DNA of 64,000 nucleotides, taken from assembly GCA_014762755.1 (NCBI GenBank), contig JABURI010000172.1, positions 1 through 64,000 on the forward strand, read 5' to 3'. Source of the DNA: Marinobacter sp. Its GTDB lineage: Bacteria; Pseudomonadota; Gammaproteobacteria; Pseudomonadales; Oleiphilaceae. The translations under genes were made by a program, and so were the position numbers. How positions within the stretch are numbered: the stretch's first letter is position 1; every line of letters begins with the position of its first letter. Shown in pieces: positions 18,360 to 28,591 of the stretch. Below the pieces are notes generated by a model. That model was not told the DNA's origin. It ran no database searches and was given only the letters and a program-made list of their open reading frames with translations.

Positions 18360-20489
18360 ATGATGCATAGACGCAACTATAGAAAAGCTTTTTTTGGAAC
18401 TCTCCTGACCTCCGCCCTTCTTGCAGGCTGCGATGGCAGCTCGTCCAACTTTGACAGATTCCCGGACGTGATTGATAACGGAGGAACGCTCCCCCAGGCG
18501 GATATATCCCCTGCCGTACTTGATAGTGCTGCGTCGTTCCTGGGCGCAGCCACCGGCAAGGAGATACCACTGACAGTGGACTCCGTGATTTTTATCAACT
18601 CGGCCCTCGGCCTGAACGATGTCCCCAATGATCCGCAGAACCTGTTTGGTGATCTGTGGATGGTCGTCCGGGACGCCTACGGCGTGCCGGTTCTCGACGC
18701 TAACGGATGTATGCAACCTATCGCATCCGAAACCATCACCCTCCCGGATGGCACGACCACCGATACGGTGCCCATGGTCCTCGACACGCTGGAAGAGGAG
18801 CCTGTGTGCGCGGTCCTGGAAGGTTATGAGCAGTATACGATCGAGCTGGAAATTGGCCGGCTGAACATGGTTCGCACCATGACCCAGAATCCGACCGTGT
18901 TTGCGCGCGCTCTGGAGGAGGCGATCAAGAACATCAACGCTTCCGAAGCGATCAAGCTTGACCCCGCCGGGCGTCTGATCCTGGTCTCCAGTGACCCGGT
19001 CACCGGTTTACCGGTTGAAAGCACCATCGACTCCCCTCGGGAGAACCTGGCCCTCTACAACGCTCTTCTCAAAGAAGGTCGAATTGCGGGATATGGCCCT
19101 GAGAAACACGAAGGTGGCCAGACTATTGCACCGCAATGGCTCGAGATCCGGGATGACCTGGACCTGGGTGACCTCGCCTATTTGAGGGATGGCACGCCGG
19201 GGCGGGATCACGGCGTCGATTTGCACGAAGGCTATGCGGATCTGTCCCAGACCGTTCACGACCGGCAAATGGACTATGCAACCCAGCTCCTGAGCTACAT
19301 TCAGTATTATGACGACGGCAGCGCTTGTCATTATCGTGATGAGACAGGATACGCCTGGGAGCAGGTATTCGGCCTCGAGGATTACAACGGGGTGAACATC
19401 AACGGCTTCATGACCCATGCGGACGACGCACGGCGCACTATCGTGTTCATGCACGATGTCATCCAGGATATGCCGGAAGCACCCCTACAGACCCTGCCCA
19501 CAGCCGATGGCAGGTTTGACCTGATGCATGCCGCGGCTTCCTTCCTCGGTGGTGCCTCCAACAAGAGTGTGCCGCTGACCATTGACGGCCTGGTGTTCAT
19601 CAATACCGTTCTCGGGCTCAACGAAGGCGTGGATTTCACCAACAAGGGTGAGGTTTTCGGTGACCTGTGGGCACTGGAACGTGATTTGGATGGTGTTCCC
19701 GTCCTCGATGAGAATGGCTGCCCCCAACCTCTCTCAGTTAACGGTGGTTTCGTGCCAATGGTGCTCGACCCGGATTCCGGAGAATGCGTGATCGTCGAAG
19801 GCTATGAGGACGACGTGATCGAACTCGAGCTTGGCCGCCTCAACGTGGTACGGGTGGCGCTGACCAACCCGCGCGTTCTCGATCGGGCTCTGTATGATGT
19901 CATGAATTCCATCAATGCTTCTGTCGGTCTGAAGCTGGACCTTTCCGGTCGGCTCGCCTATGGGGTCGATGAGGGAACCGGTAACGTGACCTATCAAACG
20001 GTCGATTCCCCGCTCGCCGGCCTTTCGCTGTACTGGGCACTGATGCGCTGGGGAAAGCTCGAGGGCACCGTTGAAATCATGCAGGATGGCACATGGACTC
20101 AGGTAGACTTGGCCATCAAGCCGGAACTCGAGCAACAGCTGACCGATGAAGGACTGTTGTTCCTGATGAAAGGCACTGCAGCCTGCCAGGGTAATGCTGC
20201 CGAGTGCGGAGCGAAACGGCTGGCCAGCGGTTACGTGGATTACAGCGCTTTCACCCACACCACCGAAACCATCTATTCAGGTGCCATGGTGGATTTCGTG
20301 GAACGCCAGCCGGACGACCTGAGCTGCGCCTACGGTGACCGTACGGAAGATGTCTGGGTACGGGTGCTGGGTAGTGATGGTTACTCTGGCAGCAATATCG
20401 ATGCCTTCGTGAAGCAGGCCGAGGACACCCGCAACGTCATCCAGTTCATCCACACGGTGATCCAGGATCCACTGCCTGAAGCAATCTGA
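18360..20489 (+). CDS. Secreted lipoprotein with two tandem homologous domains
   Basis: Lipobox TSALLAGC; internal repeat AASFLGAATGKEIPLTVDSVIFINSALGLN / AASFLGGASNKSVPLTIDGLVFINTVLGLN. Confidence 0.85.
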   Translation: MMHRRNYRKAFFGTLLTSALLAGCDGSSSNFDRFPDVIDNGGTLPQADISPAVLDSAASFLGAATGKEIPLTVDSVIFINSALGLNDVPNDPQNLFGDLWMVVRDAYGVPVLDANGCMQPIASETITLPDGTTTDTVPMVLDTLEEEPVCAVLEGYEQYTIELEIGRLNMVRTMTQNPTVFARALEEAIKNINASEAIKLDPAGRLILVSSDPVTGLPVESTIDSPRENLALYNALLKEGRIAGYGPEKHEGGQTIAPQWLEIRDDLDLGDLAYLRDGTPGRDHGVDLHEGYADLSQTVHDRQMDYATQLLSYIQYYDDGSACHYRDETGYAWEQVFGLEDYNGVNINGFMTHADDARRTIVFMHDVIQDMPEAPLQTLPTADGRFDLMHAAASFLGGASNKSVPLTIDGLVFINTVLGLNEGVDFTNKGEVFGDLWALERDLDGVPVLDENGCPQPLSVNGGFVPMVLDPDSGECVIVEGYEDDVIELELGRLNVVRVALTNPRVLDRALYDVMNSINASVGLKLDLSGRLAYGVDEGTGNVTYQTVDSPLAGLSLYWALMRWGKLEGTVEIMQDGTWTQVDLAIKPELEQQLTDEGLLFLMKGTAACQGNAAECGAKRLASGYVDYSAFTHTTETIYSGAMVDFVERQPDDLSCAYGDRTEDVWVRVLGSDGYSGSNIDAFVKQAEDTRNVIQFIHTVIQDPLPEAI

Positions 20490-20504
20490 CTTAAATCGGC
20501 CTTC

Positions 20505-20532
20505 AACAAACCCCGCTTCGGCGGGGTTTGTT
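20505..20532 (+). terminator. Rho-independent terminator, probably bidirectional between convergent genes
   Basis: Perfect 12-bp stem aacaaaccccgc-ttcg-gcggggtttgtt. Confidence 0.9.
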
Positions 20533-20574
20533 TAAAATCACAGGCCTGAATCACGCCCGGTAGGCTGGTGAAGT

Positions 20575-21843
20575 CTACTGCACCATGATGCGATTACGCC
20601 CATGACGCTTCGCCCGGTAGAGCGACCGATCACAGATCGACAGCAACTCGCGAACCGTGACAGCCTGTTCCCTGCAACTGACCACCCCTGCGCTCAAGGT
20701 AACCCGAAAAGCCTGGCGCTCGTCACTGACAAAGCTCTCGGTTTCAATGGCGTGCCTTAAGTCTTCCGCAACCTGTGCCGCATTCTCCAGCGACGTTTGC
20801 GGCATCAGTATGAGAAACTCCTCGCCACCGGTCCGGGCGACCACATCCGATTTCCGGACCCGGTGCTGGATCAACTCCCCGAAACGCTTCAGAACCACAT
20901 CCCCGACCGGATGGCCGTAGGCGTCATTGATTTCTTTGAAGTGGTCCAGATCCACGGCAATGAGAGAAAACTCTCCGCCATATCGATCCTGCTGTACCGC
21001 GGTCTCTTCCAATTTGCGAATGAAGTAACGACGATTGAACAACCCAGTGAGCTCGTCGGTAACGGACAGAGTTTCAAGCTCCAGCTCCAGACGCTTCTCA
21101 TCGTCAATGTCGATCACCATGCCCTGCCAGACCACCTTGCCATCCGGCTCCCGTTCTGGTTCCGCTACGCCCCGAAGCCAACCAGTCAGTCCGTTGTTGA
21201 TGACCCGGTAATCGCATTCCCATTGTTCGAGACTTCTGAATGAGTCAGCAATGGAATCGCGAACCGCCTGAAGATCATCAGAGTGAATATGCTGGAATAG
21301 CAACTCGGCGTCTGAACAGGCCTCTTCCGGGGTAAGACCGAAGAAATCCTCGACCTTCCTGCTCATGTAGGTGAAGTAGCAGCGACCGTCCGGTTCCATG
21401 ACAAAGGTATAGATAATGCCAGGCAGGGACTCCGCCAGTTGCGAAAGCCGGTGCTCGGTGACTTTCTCTTCCGTCACATCGAGATGGGTTCCCATGAGCC
21501 AGCGCGGGTGCTCACCCTCTGTGCCGTTGAGCAACATTCCCCGGGTATGGATGTAGCGCCACTGTCCATCCTTGTGTCGCATACGGATGACACACTCGAA
21601 CTGCGGGCCCTTGCCATCCAGGTATTTCTGCAAGGCTTTCCAGGCCAGCTCAAGATCTGCCGGGTGGCACAGTTGCTCCCAGGTGCCGAAGGTCACCGGA
21701 GCCAGCTCATCCAGGGTATAGCCCAACATCTCCGCCCAACGCTCATTGAAGATGACATCGTTGGTGTCGAGGTTCCATTCCCAGGTACCTGCCCCCGTGC
21801 CATCAAGTATGGCTTTAAGGCGAATTTCCGGAGATAACTGCAT
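20575..21843 (-). CDS. PAS-PAS-GGDEF diguanylate cyclase
   Basis: Two PAS/PAC segments, VTDELTGLFNRRYF, RTGGEEFLILMPQT; start chosen at MQLSPEIRLK. Confidence 0.92.
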   Translation of the reverse strand: MQLSPEIRLKAILDGTGAGTWEWNLDTNDVIFNERWAEMLGYTLDELAPVTFGTWEQLCHPADLELAWKALQKYLDGKGPQFECVIRMRHKDGQWRYIHTRGMLLNGTEGEHPRWLMGTHLDVTEEKVTEHRLSQLAESLPGIIYTFVMEPDGRCYFTYMSRKVEDFFGLTPEEACSDAELLFQHIHSDDLQAVRDSIADSFRSLEQWECDYRVINNGLTGWLRGVAEPEREPDGKVVWQGMVIDIDDEKRLELELETLSVTDELTGLFNRRYFIRKLEETAVQQDRYGGEFSLIAVDLDHFKEINDAYGHPVGDVVLKRFGELIQHRVRKSDVVARTGGEEFLILMPQTSLENAAQVAEDLRHAIETESFVSDERQAFRVTLSAGVVSCREQAVTVRELLSICDRSLYRAKRHGRNRIMVQ

Positions 21844-21979
21844 CCCTGTCCCCCTGACCTGGCATTCCCGGCCGGCCCAACGCTCCCCGACACCAACCCG
21901 CGGACGCGATCCGACGACCTGAAGACCGAACAAACATTCAGACTATTAAGTGTAGCTGAAAACGGGAGACACAGAGGAA

Positions 21980-24844
21980 CTACGCGGGGCTCAGCCGGCA
22001 CGCGGCATACTTGAACTCCGGGATCTTCCCGTCCGGGTCCAGCGCCGGGTTGGTGAGCAGGTTGGCGGCCGCCTCCGTGAAGGCGAAGGGTACGAACACC
22101 ATGCCCTCGGGCATGGCCTGATCGGCCCGCGCCGTCAGGGTGATGCTGCCGCGCCGGGTCGCAATATGAATTGCGTCTCCCGATGTTACGCCCAGGCGCG
22201 CCAACTCCCCTGGCGCCAGAAACGCAGCGGCCTCGGGCTCCCGCTCATCCAGCACCCGGCTGCGGCGGGTCATGGCGCCGGTGTGCCAGTGTTCAAGCAG
22301 TCGCCCGGTAGTCAGCACGGTGGGATAATCCTCATCCACCGGCTCGTCCGGGGGCAGCGGCCGGGTCGGCGAAAATCTGGCCCGGCCCCCGGCGCGAGGA
22401 AAGGCATCGGAGAAGACAACATCCTGCCCCGGCGCGTCGTCCGCAGCACAGGGATAGGTCACGGAACCTTCGCGTTCCAGGCGGGACCAGGAGATATGAT
22501 CGAGTGAGTGCATGCCTTGTTTCATCTCGGCAAACACCTGCTCGGGGCCCGCGTAGTTCCACCCCAGCCCGAAGCGCCGGGCCATTTCCTGAATAATCCA
22601 CCAGTCGGGCTTTGCCTCCCCCGGCGGCGCCAGCGCGGCACGGCCCATCTGCACTTGCCGGTTGGTGTTCGTGACCGTACCGGATTTCTCCGGCCAGGCG
22701 GCGGCAGGCAGGATGACGTCAGCAAACTGGGCGGTTTCCGTGACAAACAGGTCCTGGACCACCAGATGCTCCAGGGCAGCGAGGGCGGCCCGGGCGTGGG
22801 TCAGGTCTGGATCGGACATTGCGGGGTTCTCACCGAGGATGTACATGCCCCTGATCGTCCCTGCCTGAATGGCGCCCATGATCTCCACAACGGTAAGCCC
22901 CGGCTCCGGATCGAGCCTGGCGCCCCAGAGTTCTTCAAATGCTGCGCGCAGCTGGGCATTCCCCACCGGTTGGTAGTCGGGCAGAACCATGGGGATCAGA
23001 CCGGCGTCAGAGGCACCCTGCACGTTATTCTGCCCCCTCAGAGGATGCAGGCCGGTCCCGGGCCGGCCTGTGTGGCCGCACGCCAGAGCCAGTGAGATCA
23101 AGCAGCGGGCGTTATCCGTGCCATGCACATGCTGGGATATCCCCATACCCCAGAAGATCATCGCCCTGTCCGCGCCGGCATAGGCGCGGGCTATCTCGCG
23201 AATGAGCTCAGGAGCAACGCCGCACTGTGGACTCATCGCCTCCGGGGTCATGTCCGCAACACTCGCTGCCAGCGCCGCGAAGCCCTCGGTGTGGGCATCA
23301 ATATAGGTTCGGTCATACAGGCCCTCGTCGACGATCACGTGGAGCATGGCGTTGAACAGTGCCACGTCGCCGGCCGGTGAGAAGCGCAGACTGCGCCAGG
23401 CATAGGCGTCCAGCGCCTGGCCCCGGGGGTCGATGATGATCAGTTTGGTGCCGTTTCGCGCCGCCTGCTTGAAGTAGGTGGCGGCCACCGGGTGGTTAAC
23501 CGCCGGGTTGCAGCCGGTGAGGATCACGACATCCGCCTGAAGCGCCTGCATGAACGAAGCGGTCACTGCCCCCGAGCCCAGGCACTCCATCAACGCTGCT
23601 ACGGAGCTGGCGTGGCAGAGCCGTGTACAGTGATCAACATTGTTCGAGCCAAAACCGGTGCGAACCAGTTTCTGGAACAACCAGGCCTCTTCGTTGGAAC
23701 ACTTGGCGCTGCCAAAGCCCGCGAGCGCACTTGGGCCGTGCCTCGCTTTGAGTTGTGTCAATCCGGTTGCAGCCAGATCCAGTGCTTCTTCCCAGCTCGC
23801 CTCGCGGAAATGGCTCAAGGGGGAGGCCGGGTCAAACTCGGGGTCGAGCCCCTTGGGCACGCCTTCCCGGCGGATCAGCGGACGGGTCAGCCGCGCCGGG
23901 TGTGAGGGATAATCGAAGCCGAAGCGGCCTTTGACGCAGAGCCGGCCCTGGTTTGACGGCCCGTCCCTACCTTCCACGAAAAGAATGCGACCCGGGTTCT
24001 CGCCCGTCAGGGAAGGCTCGTCTTTGACGTGATAGGTAAGCTGGCAGCCCACCCCGCAATAGGGACAAACGGAATCCACGGTGCGATCGGCCATGGCGGA
24101 GTCTCCGCGGCCCTGTTCGTCCACAAGCGTTGCGGGCATGAGCGCCCCCGTCGGGCAGGCCTGCACGCACTCACCGCAGGCAACGCAGGTGCTGTCTCCC
24201 ATCGGGTCATCGAAGTCGAAGACAACCTTCGACGCGGCGCCGCGATGTGCCAGCCCGATCACGTCGTTGCCCTGCACCTCACGACAGGCCCGCTCGCATA
24301 AGCCGCAAGTGATGCAGGCATCCAGGTTGACGCTCATGGCAGAATGAGTACCGTCGTGCCCCCGGGCGTGGGGCAACGCATCGGACCGCGCCGCGACGTG
24401 GTGAACAGTGGGCTCATCACGTTCTGAACGGGCCGGGAGCCGCTGACGCACGGCACTGGCATCGATGGCCAGCTCATCCGCTGTTTGCCACAGGTGGCTG
24501 GCGCGGTCGGGACTGTTCGGCCGTTCAGTCTGGTCGGCCAGCAGCAATTCCAGCACAGCTTTGCGGGCCGCCTGAACACGGTCGGAACCGGCACTACGGA
24601 CAACCATACCCGGCGCCGCCTTGCGGATACAGCTCGCGGCCAGCACTCGCTCCCCTTCCACTTCCACCATGCAGGCCCGGCAATTGCCATCGGCCCGGTA
24701 ACCTGGCGCGTCTTTGAAGCACAGGTGCGGGATGGTCTCGCCGGCACGCCTGGCAACCTGCCATAGGGTTTCCCCGGGAAAGGCCTGCACTTCAACGTCG
24801 TCCAGTGTCAGAGTAAAGCTGGTGTCGGCATCGCTCATGACCAT
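21980..24844 (-). CDS. fdsA: NAD-dependent formate dehydrogenase, molybdopterin alpha subunit
   Basis: N-terminal 2Fe-2S and 4Fe-4S motifs (CITCGLCERACREVQG, CVACGECVQACPTGAL), CPYCGVGCQLTYHV, Cys-type active site VDHCTRLCHASS. Confidence 0.92.
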   Translation of the reverse strand: MVMSDADTSFTLTLDDVEVQAFPGETLWQVARRAGETIPHLCFKDAPGYRADGNCRACMVEVEGERVLAASCIRKAAPGMVVRSAGSDRVQAARKAVLELLLADQTERPNSPDRASHLWQTADELAIDASAVRQRLPARSERDEPTVHHVAARSDALPHARGHDGTHSAMSVNLDACITCGLCERACREVQGNDVIGLAHRGAASKVVFDFDDPMGDSTCVACGECVQACPTGALMPATLVDEQGRGDSAMADRTVDSVCPYCGVGCQLTYHVKDEPSLTGENPGRILFVEGRDGPSNQGRLCVKGRFGFDYPSHPARLTRPLIRREGVPKGLDPEFDPASPLSHFREASWEEALDLAATGLTQLKARHGPSALAGFGSAKCSNEEAWLFQKLVRTGFGSNNVDHCTRLCHASSVAALMECLGSGAVTASFMQALQADVVILTGCNPAVNHPVAATYFKQAARNGTKLIIIDPRGQALDAYAWRSLRFSPAGDVALFNAMLHVIVDEGLYDRTYIDAHTEGFAALAASVADMTPEAMSPQCGVAPELIREIARAYAGADRAMIFWGMGISQHVHGTDNARCLISLALACGHTGRPGTGLHPLRGQNNVQGASDAGLIPMVLPDYQPVGNAQLRAAFEELWGARLDPEPGLTVVEIMGAIQAGTIRGMYILGENPAMSDPDLTHARAALAALEHLVVQDLFVTETAQFADVILPAAAWPEKSGTVTNTNRQVQMGRAALAPPGEAKPDWWIIQEMARRFGLGWNYAGPEQVFAEMKQGMHSLDHISWSRLEREGSVTYPCAADDAPGQDVVFSDAFPRAGGRARFSPTRPLPPDEPVDEDYPTVLTTGRLLEHWHTGAMTRRSRVLDEREPEAAAFLAPGELARLGVTSGDAIHIATRRGSITLTARADQAMPEGMVFVPFAFTEAAANLLTNPALDPDGKIPEFKYAACRLSPA

Positions 24845-24857
24845 TGTCTCCCTCCCC

Positions 24858-26573
24858 TTACCCCTTGGCGATCAGATTTCGGCTGGCGAGTTCTCCGCGA
24901 AAATCTCGCAACAGGCTCTGCACCGGGTTGGATGCCGCCTGACCTAGACCGCATATGGAGGCATCCGCCATTACACCGGCCAGTTGCTGGAGTGTCTCCT
25001 CATCCCAGGTCTTGCGCTCCAGCAACGTCAGCATTTTCTCGGTACCAACCCGGCAGGGGGTGCACTGTCCGCAGGACTCATCGGCGAAGAAACCCAAAAG
25101 ACTGGAGGCCGCAGCGGGCAAATCGTCCTGATCGGACAGAACGATCACCGCGGCAGAGCCGATAAAGCAGCCGTGTTCCTGCAGCGTATCGAAATCGAGG
25201 GGAATGTCGGCTTTGCTGCCGGGCAGTATCCCGCCTGATGCCCCGCCGGGCAGATAGGCCAGCAGACGATGGCCTTCGGCCATACCGCCGCAATATTCCG
25301 CAATCAACTCATTCAGGGTGATCCCCGCGGGAGCCAGGTGCATGCCGGGTCGGGCGACTCGCCCGGAAACCGAAAAGCTGCGAAGGCCACGACGACCATT
25401 CCGCCCCTGGCTGGAGAACCACTCGGCGCCCTGGGCGTAAATGCGCGGGATCCAGTAAACTGTCTCCACATTGTTGACCAGGGTCGGCCGGCCGAATAGC
25501 CCCTTTTGAGCCACGAAAGGCGGTCGGTGGCGCGGCTTGCCGGGTTTGCCCTCCAGGGACTCGATCAGTGCGGATTCTTCACCGCAGATATAAGCGCCTG
25601 CGCCGCGTCGGAGAATCACGAAGCCCGGCTCGACAATTCCGGCGGCTTCAAGCTCGGCAATGGCCGCGGTCAGAACCTTGTGCAGGCCGGGGTACTCGTC
25701 CCGTAGATAGATGTAGAGGGCCTGTGCCTCGACAGCCCAGGCGCTGACCAGAGCGCCCTCCAGGCATCGGTGGGGTTCAACTTCCAGGTAAAAACGGTCC
25801 TTGAAGGTGCCCGGCTCGCCTTCGTCGGCGTTGATCACCGCGTAGCGTGGCCCCTCCTCAGCCCGCACCGCCTGCCATTTTCGGAAGGTGGGAAATCCGG
25901 CGCCCCCCAGACCGCGCAGGCCGGCGAGTTCGAGTTCCTTCGCGAGCGAATCGACACACGCCCGGCCTTCCCGGCAATCCATCAGCAGTTGATAACCGCC
26001 TGCCGAGCGATACTCGTTCAGACCTTGCCAGCGAATCTCCTCTGGCTCAATCTGCCCGTGCTCAATCGCAGCGACCACGTTCCGGACGTTGGCGTATCGC
26101 ACATAATGACGTCCCACGGCCACCACGGGCGCTGTGTCACACCGCCCCATGCAGGGGGCGCGCAGCACCCGCACCCGTTCAGGATCAGCCCCGGCTGCCA
26201 GAGCCTGATGCAGCGACTCTGCCCCGGCCAGTTGGCATGAAAGCGAGTCGCATACCCGCAGGGTTATCTCGGGCGGTGGCGTCTGCTCGTCGTGAATAAC
26301 GTCGAAATGGGCGTAGAAGGTGGCGGTTTCATAAATGGCGGCCATGGGCAGATTCATGAAAGAAGCCAGGGCCCGGAGGCGGGACATGGAGAGGTGCCCG
26401 TAGGTGTCCTGCAGTGCATGCAGGTGCTCGATCAGGCGATCACGGTGGCGCAAGGTCGGATCGTTACGCTCGTCCCCGATCAGATCCCGCAGCTCCGCCA
26501 GTACGTCGGGCTCCAGTTGGCGCCCACGAAGCGAAGAGCGCCGGGGTTTTACCTTCTTTTCGTCTGTTCTCAT
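24858..26573 (-). CDS. fdsB: Formate dehydrogenase diaphorase subunit, NuoE-NuoF-like fusion
   Basis: NuoE-like CDSLSCQ...CMGRCDTAP followed by NuoF-like GLRGLGGAGFPTFRKWQ...NADEGEPGTFKDRFYLE, GRRGLRSFSVSG and C-terminal CGQCTPCRVG. Confidence 0.9.
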   Translation of the reverse strand: MRTDEKKVKPRRSSLRGRQLEPDVLAELRDLIGDERNDPTLRHRDRLIEHLHALQDTYGHLSMSRLRALASFMNLPMAAIYETATFYAHFDVIHDEQTPPPEITLRVCDSLSCQLAGAESLHQALAAGADPERVRVLRAPCMGRCDTAPVVAVGRHYVRYANVRNVVAAIEHGQIEPEEIRWQGLNEYRSAGGYQLLMDCREGRACVDSLAKELELAGLRGLGGAGFPTFRKWQAVRAEEGPRYAVINADEGEPGTFKDRFYLEVEPHRCLEGALVSAWAVEAQALYIYLRDEYPGLHKVLTAAIAELEAAGIVEPGFVILRRGAGAYICGEESALIESLEGKPGKPRHRPPFVAQKGLFGRPTLVNNVETVYWIPRIYAQGAEWFSSQGRNGRRGLRSFSVSGRVARPGMHLAPAGITLNELIAEYCGGMAEGHRLLAYLPGGASGGILPGSKADIPLDFDTLQEHGCFIGSAAVIVLSDQDDLPAAASSLLGFFADESCGQCTPCRVGTEKMLTLLERKTWDEETLQQLAGVMADASICGLGQAASNPVQSLLRDFRGELASRNLIAKG

Positions 26574-26746
26574 TGTTTTTGACCAGGCCCCGAAGTACAC
26601 AAAAGACAGCCTTGTTGGCTGGCCTGACTATTTACAAGTCATTGAAGCATATCAGGGTATGATGCCACCAGCGGATCGTGAATTGGTCAGACAGGAAGAT
26701 GACCCTGGCCCGAGATCTTCAGGTGATGGGAGCTGAAAAGAAATAA

Positions 26747-26820
26747 TGGAGGCGCGGGTCGGAATCGAACCGGCGTACACGGAGTTGCAGTCCGCTGCAT
26801 AACCACTCTGCCACCGCGCC
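26747..26820 (-). tRNA. tRNA-Cys(GCA)
   Basis: Reverse complement GGCGCGGTGGCAGAGTGGTTATGCAGCGGACTGCAACTCCGTGTACGCCGGTTCGATTCCGACCCGCGCCTCCA; cloverleaf, anticodon GCA, encoded CCA. Confidence 0.96.
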
Positions 26821-26915
26821 GGGAAAAGTCCGTGGAGATCGAGGACTTTCATGCTCTCAGGTGGGCTGTGAGAGACTTGGGTTTTGATTTCCAACCGGCG
26901 AAACCGGAGAGAAAT

Positions 26916-26991
26916 TGGAGCGGGAAACGAGATTCGAACTCGCGACCCCAACCTTGGCAAGGTTGTGCTCTACCAACTGAGCTATTCCCGC
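26916..26991 (-). tRNA. tRNA-Gly(GCC)
   Basis: Reverse complement GCGGGAATAGCTCAGTTGGTAGAGCACAACCTTGCCAAGGTTGGGGTCGCGAGTTCGAATCTCGTTTCCCGCTCCA; anticodon GCC. Confidence 0.97.
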
Positions 26992-27175
26992 TCTGCGTTC
27001 TGAGGCATTGCCTCGTCAACGGTTGCGTATTCTACGGATTACGGTTCCGGCGTCAATACCTTTTTTCAAGTTTCTGTTTTATAGGGAATTGTTGGTCAAA
27101 GTTTGTTCGCCGGGCTGCTCCTGAAAGCCAGCACGGCGCACAATCAACTACGATGAATATGGAGCCGGAAAAGCC

Positions 27176-27961
27176 TCAAAGGGTATCGAAAAAGGCTTTG
27201 GCCCCTCCAGCCATGAAGTAATAGTTCTGCACTCCCCGGGCTTCGAGCAAGTATTGCAGCCACTGCACCTGCTTGCCCACTGCATCGTAGATCAACAAGG
27301 GCCTGGTGTGATCGGTCCGTTCAGCAAGCAGTCGGTCCCATTTTTCCCGATTGTCGAACGGGATTCGCTTCTCCCACCCCATGAACAGCGCCAGCCCGGC
27401 ACGTTCCTTGGAGTCCCGGGCATCAACCGCAAAGCCGGCTGCCTGGAGTTCAAGGCCGAACTGGTCCGGCGGCAACAGATGGGCCTCGAATTTTTCTTTG
27501 GTGAGCAGCTTCCCGGCATCGTCCAGCGGCTGCCCAAGCAGGACTGTTCGGTCCGGATTTGCGCGCGCCCAATCAAAGATTCCGGCATCGAATGACCTCG
27601 GCGCCACAGGGCTCTGGTGCTCGACTTTCACCACCGCCCGGTAGGATTTCTCACAGGTGCGGCCATTACAGTAGAACACCAGCGGTTTACCGGTCTCAGC
27701 CTCCAGGCTGGCGACCCGACTGGCAAAGTCGCGGTCCGATAGCGCAATGTGGTGGGCACCGGCTATGTGAAGCGTGTCGTATTCGAAACGAGAGCGAACG
27801 TCGATCACGGTCAGCTTGTCCAGCTGGTCACGCAGCTGATTCAGTTCGATGATGGGAACAGAGGGGTAGAGTTTTCTTCCGGGAAATCCTTCATCTGCTT
27901 GCAGAAGCCCGGAGATCAACAGAAGTATGCATAAAACCACAGGTTGCTGTAGCTTGATCAT
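27176..27961 (-). CDS. Exported rhodanese-like domain protein
   Basis: Signal peptide; VIDVRSRFEYDTLHIAGAHHIAL ... LVFYCNGRTCEKSYRAV. Confidence 0.8.
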   Translation of the reverse strand: MIKLQQPVVLCILLLISGLLQADEGFPGRKLYPSVPIIELNQLRDQLDKLTVIDVRSRFEYDTLHIAGAHHIALSDRDFASRVASLEAETGKPLVFYCNGRTCEKSYRAVVKVEHQSPVAPRSFDAGIFDWARANPDRTVLLGQPLDDAGKLLTKEKFEAHLLPPDQFGLELQAAGFAVDARDSKERAGLALFMGWEKRIPFDNREKWDRLLAERTDHTRPLLIYDAVGKQVQWLQYLLEARGVQNYYFMAGGAKAFFDTL

Positions 27962-28337
27962 CAGTATTACATCCTTGTTCAGTGTTGATACGCCTTAAAT
28001 GTGGTTCGGACTCCGCCGGTCAGCAAGGCGATATTGACGGTATTTTGTAAGATGATCCTGCTTCTGTGTGTGTAACTGTTAGCATTTGCAACCAGAAAAT
28101 ACCTCCCCTCAACACGTGTAAATGCCTACGAGAAAAAGCTGGGCTTTTGGTAACAGCAGGAGTACAGTGACTGCCGTTGGAAAGATTTAGCAAAGCATTT
28201 CATCAATAAGACGCTGCAAAGCAGTAGCAAGTCCTGTTTTTGATCCCGCCAGTTTTTTGTTTCCCGCACAGCGCTGATCAGTGATCACGAGGATCCCTGG
28301 CGGCACATTGAAAATATCGAATTCAGGATTTTTATCT

Positions 28338-28544
28338 ATGTCTACTACTACCGGCACCGTCAAGTTCTTCAACGAATCCAAGGGCTTCGGCTTCATTACT
28401 CGCGAAAGCGGCCCGGACGTATTCGTTCACTACAGCGCCATTCAGGGCGGCGGTTTCAAGACTCTGGCAGAAGGCCAGCAGGTCGAGTTCACCGTTACCC
28501 AGGGCCAGAAAGGTCCTCAGGCGGAAAATGTGATTGGCCTGTAA
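28338..28544 (+). CDS. Cold-shock protein (CspA family)
   Basis: [38 protein letters not shown]1/RNP2 motifs. Confidence 0.97.
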   Translation: MSTTTGTVKFFNESKGFGFITRESGPDVFVHYSAIQGGGFKTLAEGQQVEFTVTQGQKGPQAENVIGL

Positions 28545-28560
28545 CTAACAGCCAAACACG

Positions 28561-28586
28561 AAAAAGGCAGCTTCGGCTGCCTTTTT
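28561..28586 (+). terminator. Rho-independent terminator, bidirectional between csp and SbcC-like gene
   Basis: Perfect 11-bp stem aaaaaggcagc-ttcg-gctgccttttt. Confidence 0.92.
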
Positions 28587-28591
28587 GCGTT

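Noticed and set aside
26652-26960. 102-aa minus-strand ORF
   Set aside because: Runs through tRNA-Cys and part of tRNA-Gly; not coding.
26832-27221. 129-aa plus-strand ORF containing WSGKRDSNSRPQPWQGCALPTELFP
   Set aside because: Antisense translation across tRNA-Gly; a classic spurious tRNA-derived ORF.
28187-28396. 69-aa minus-strand ORF antisense to csp
   Set aside because: Overlaps the well-supported cold-shock gene and its leader; no homology evident.
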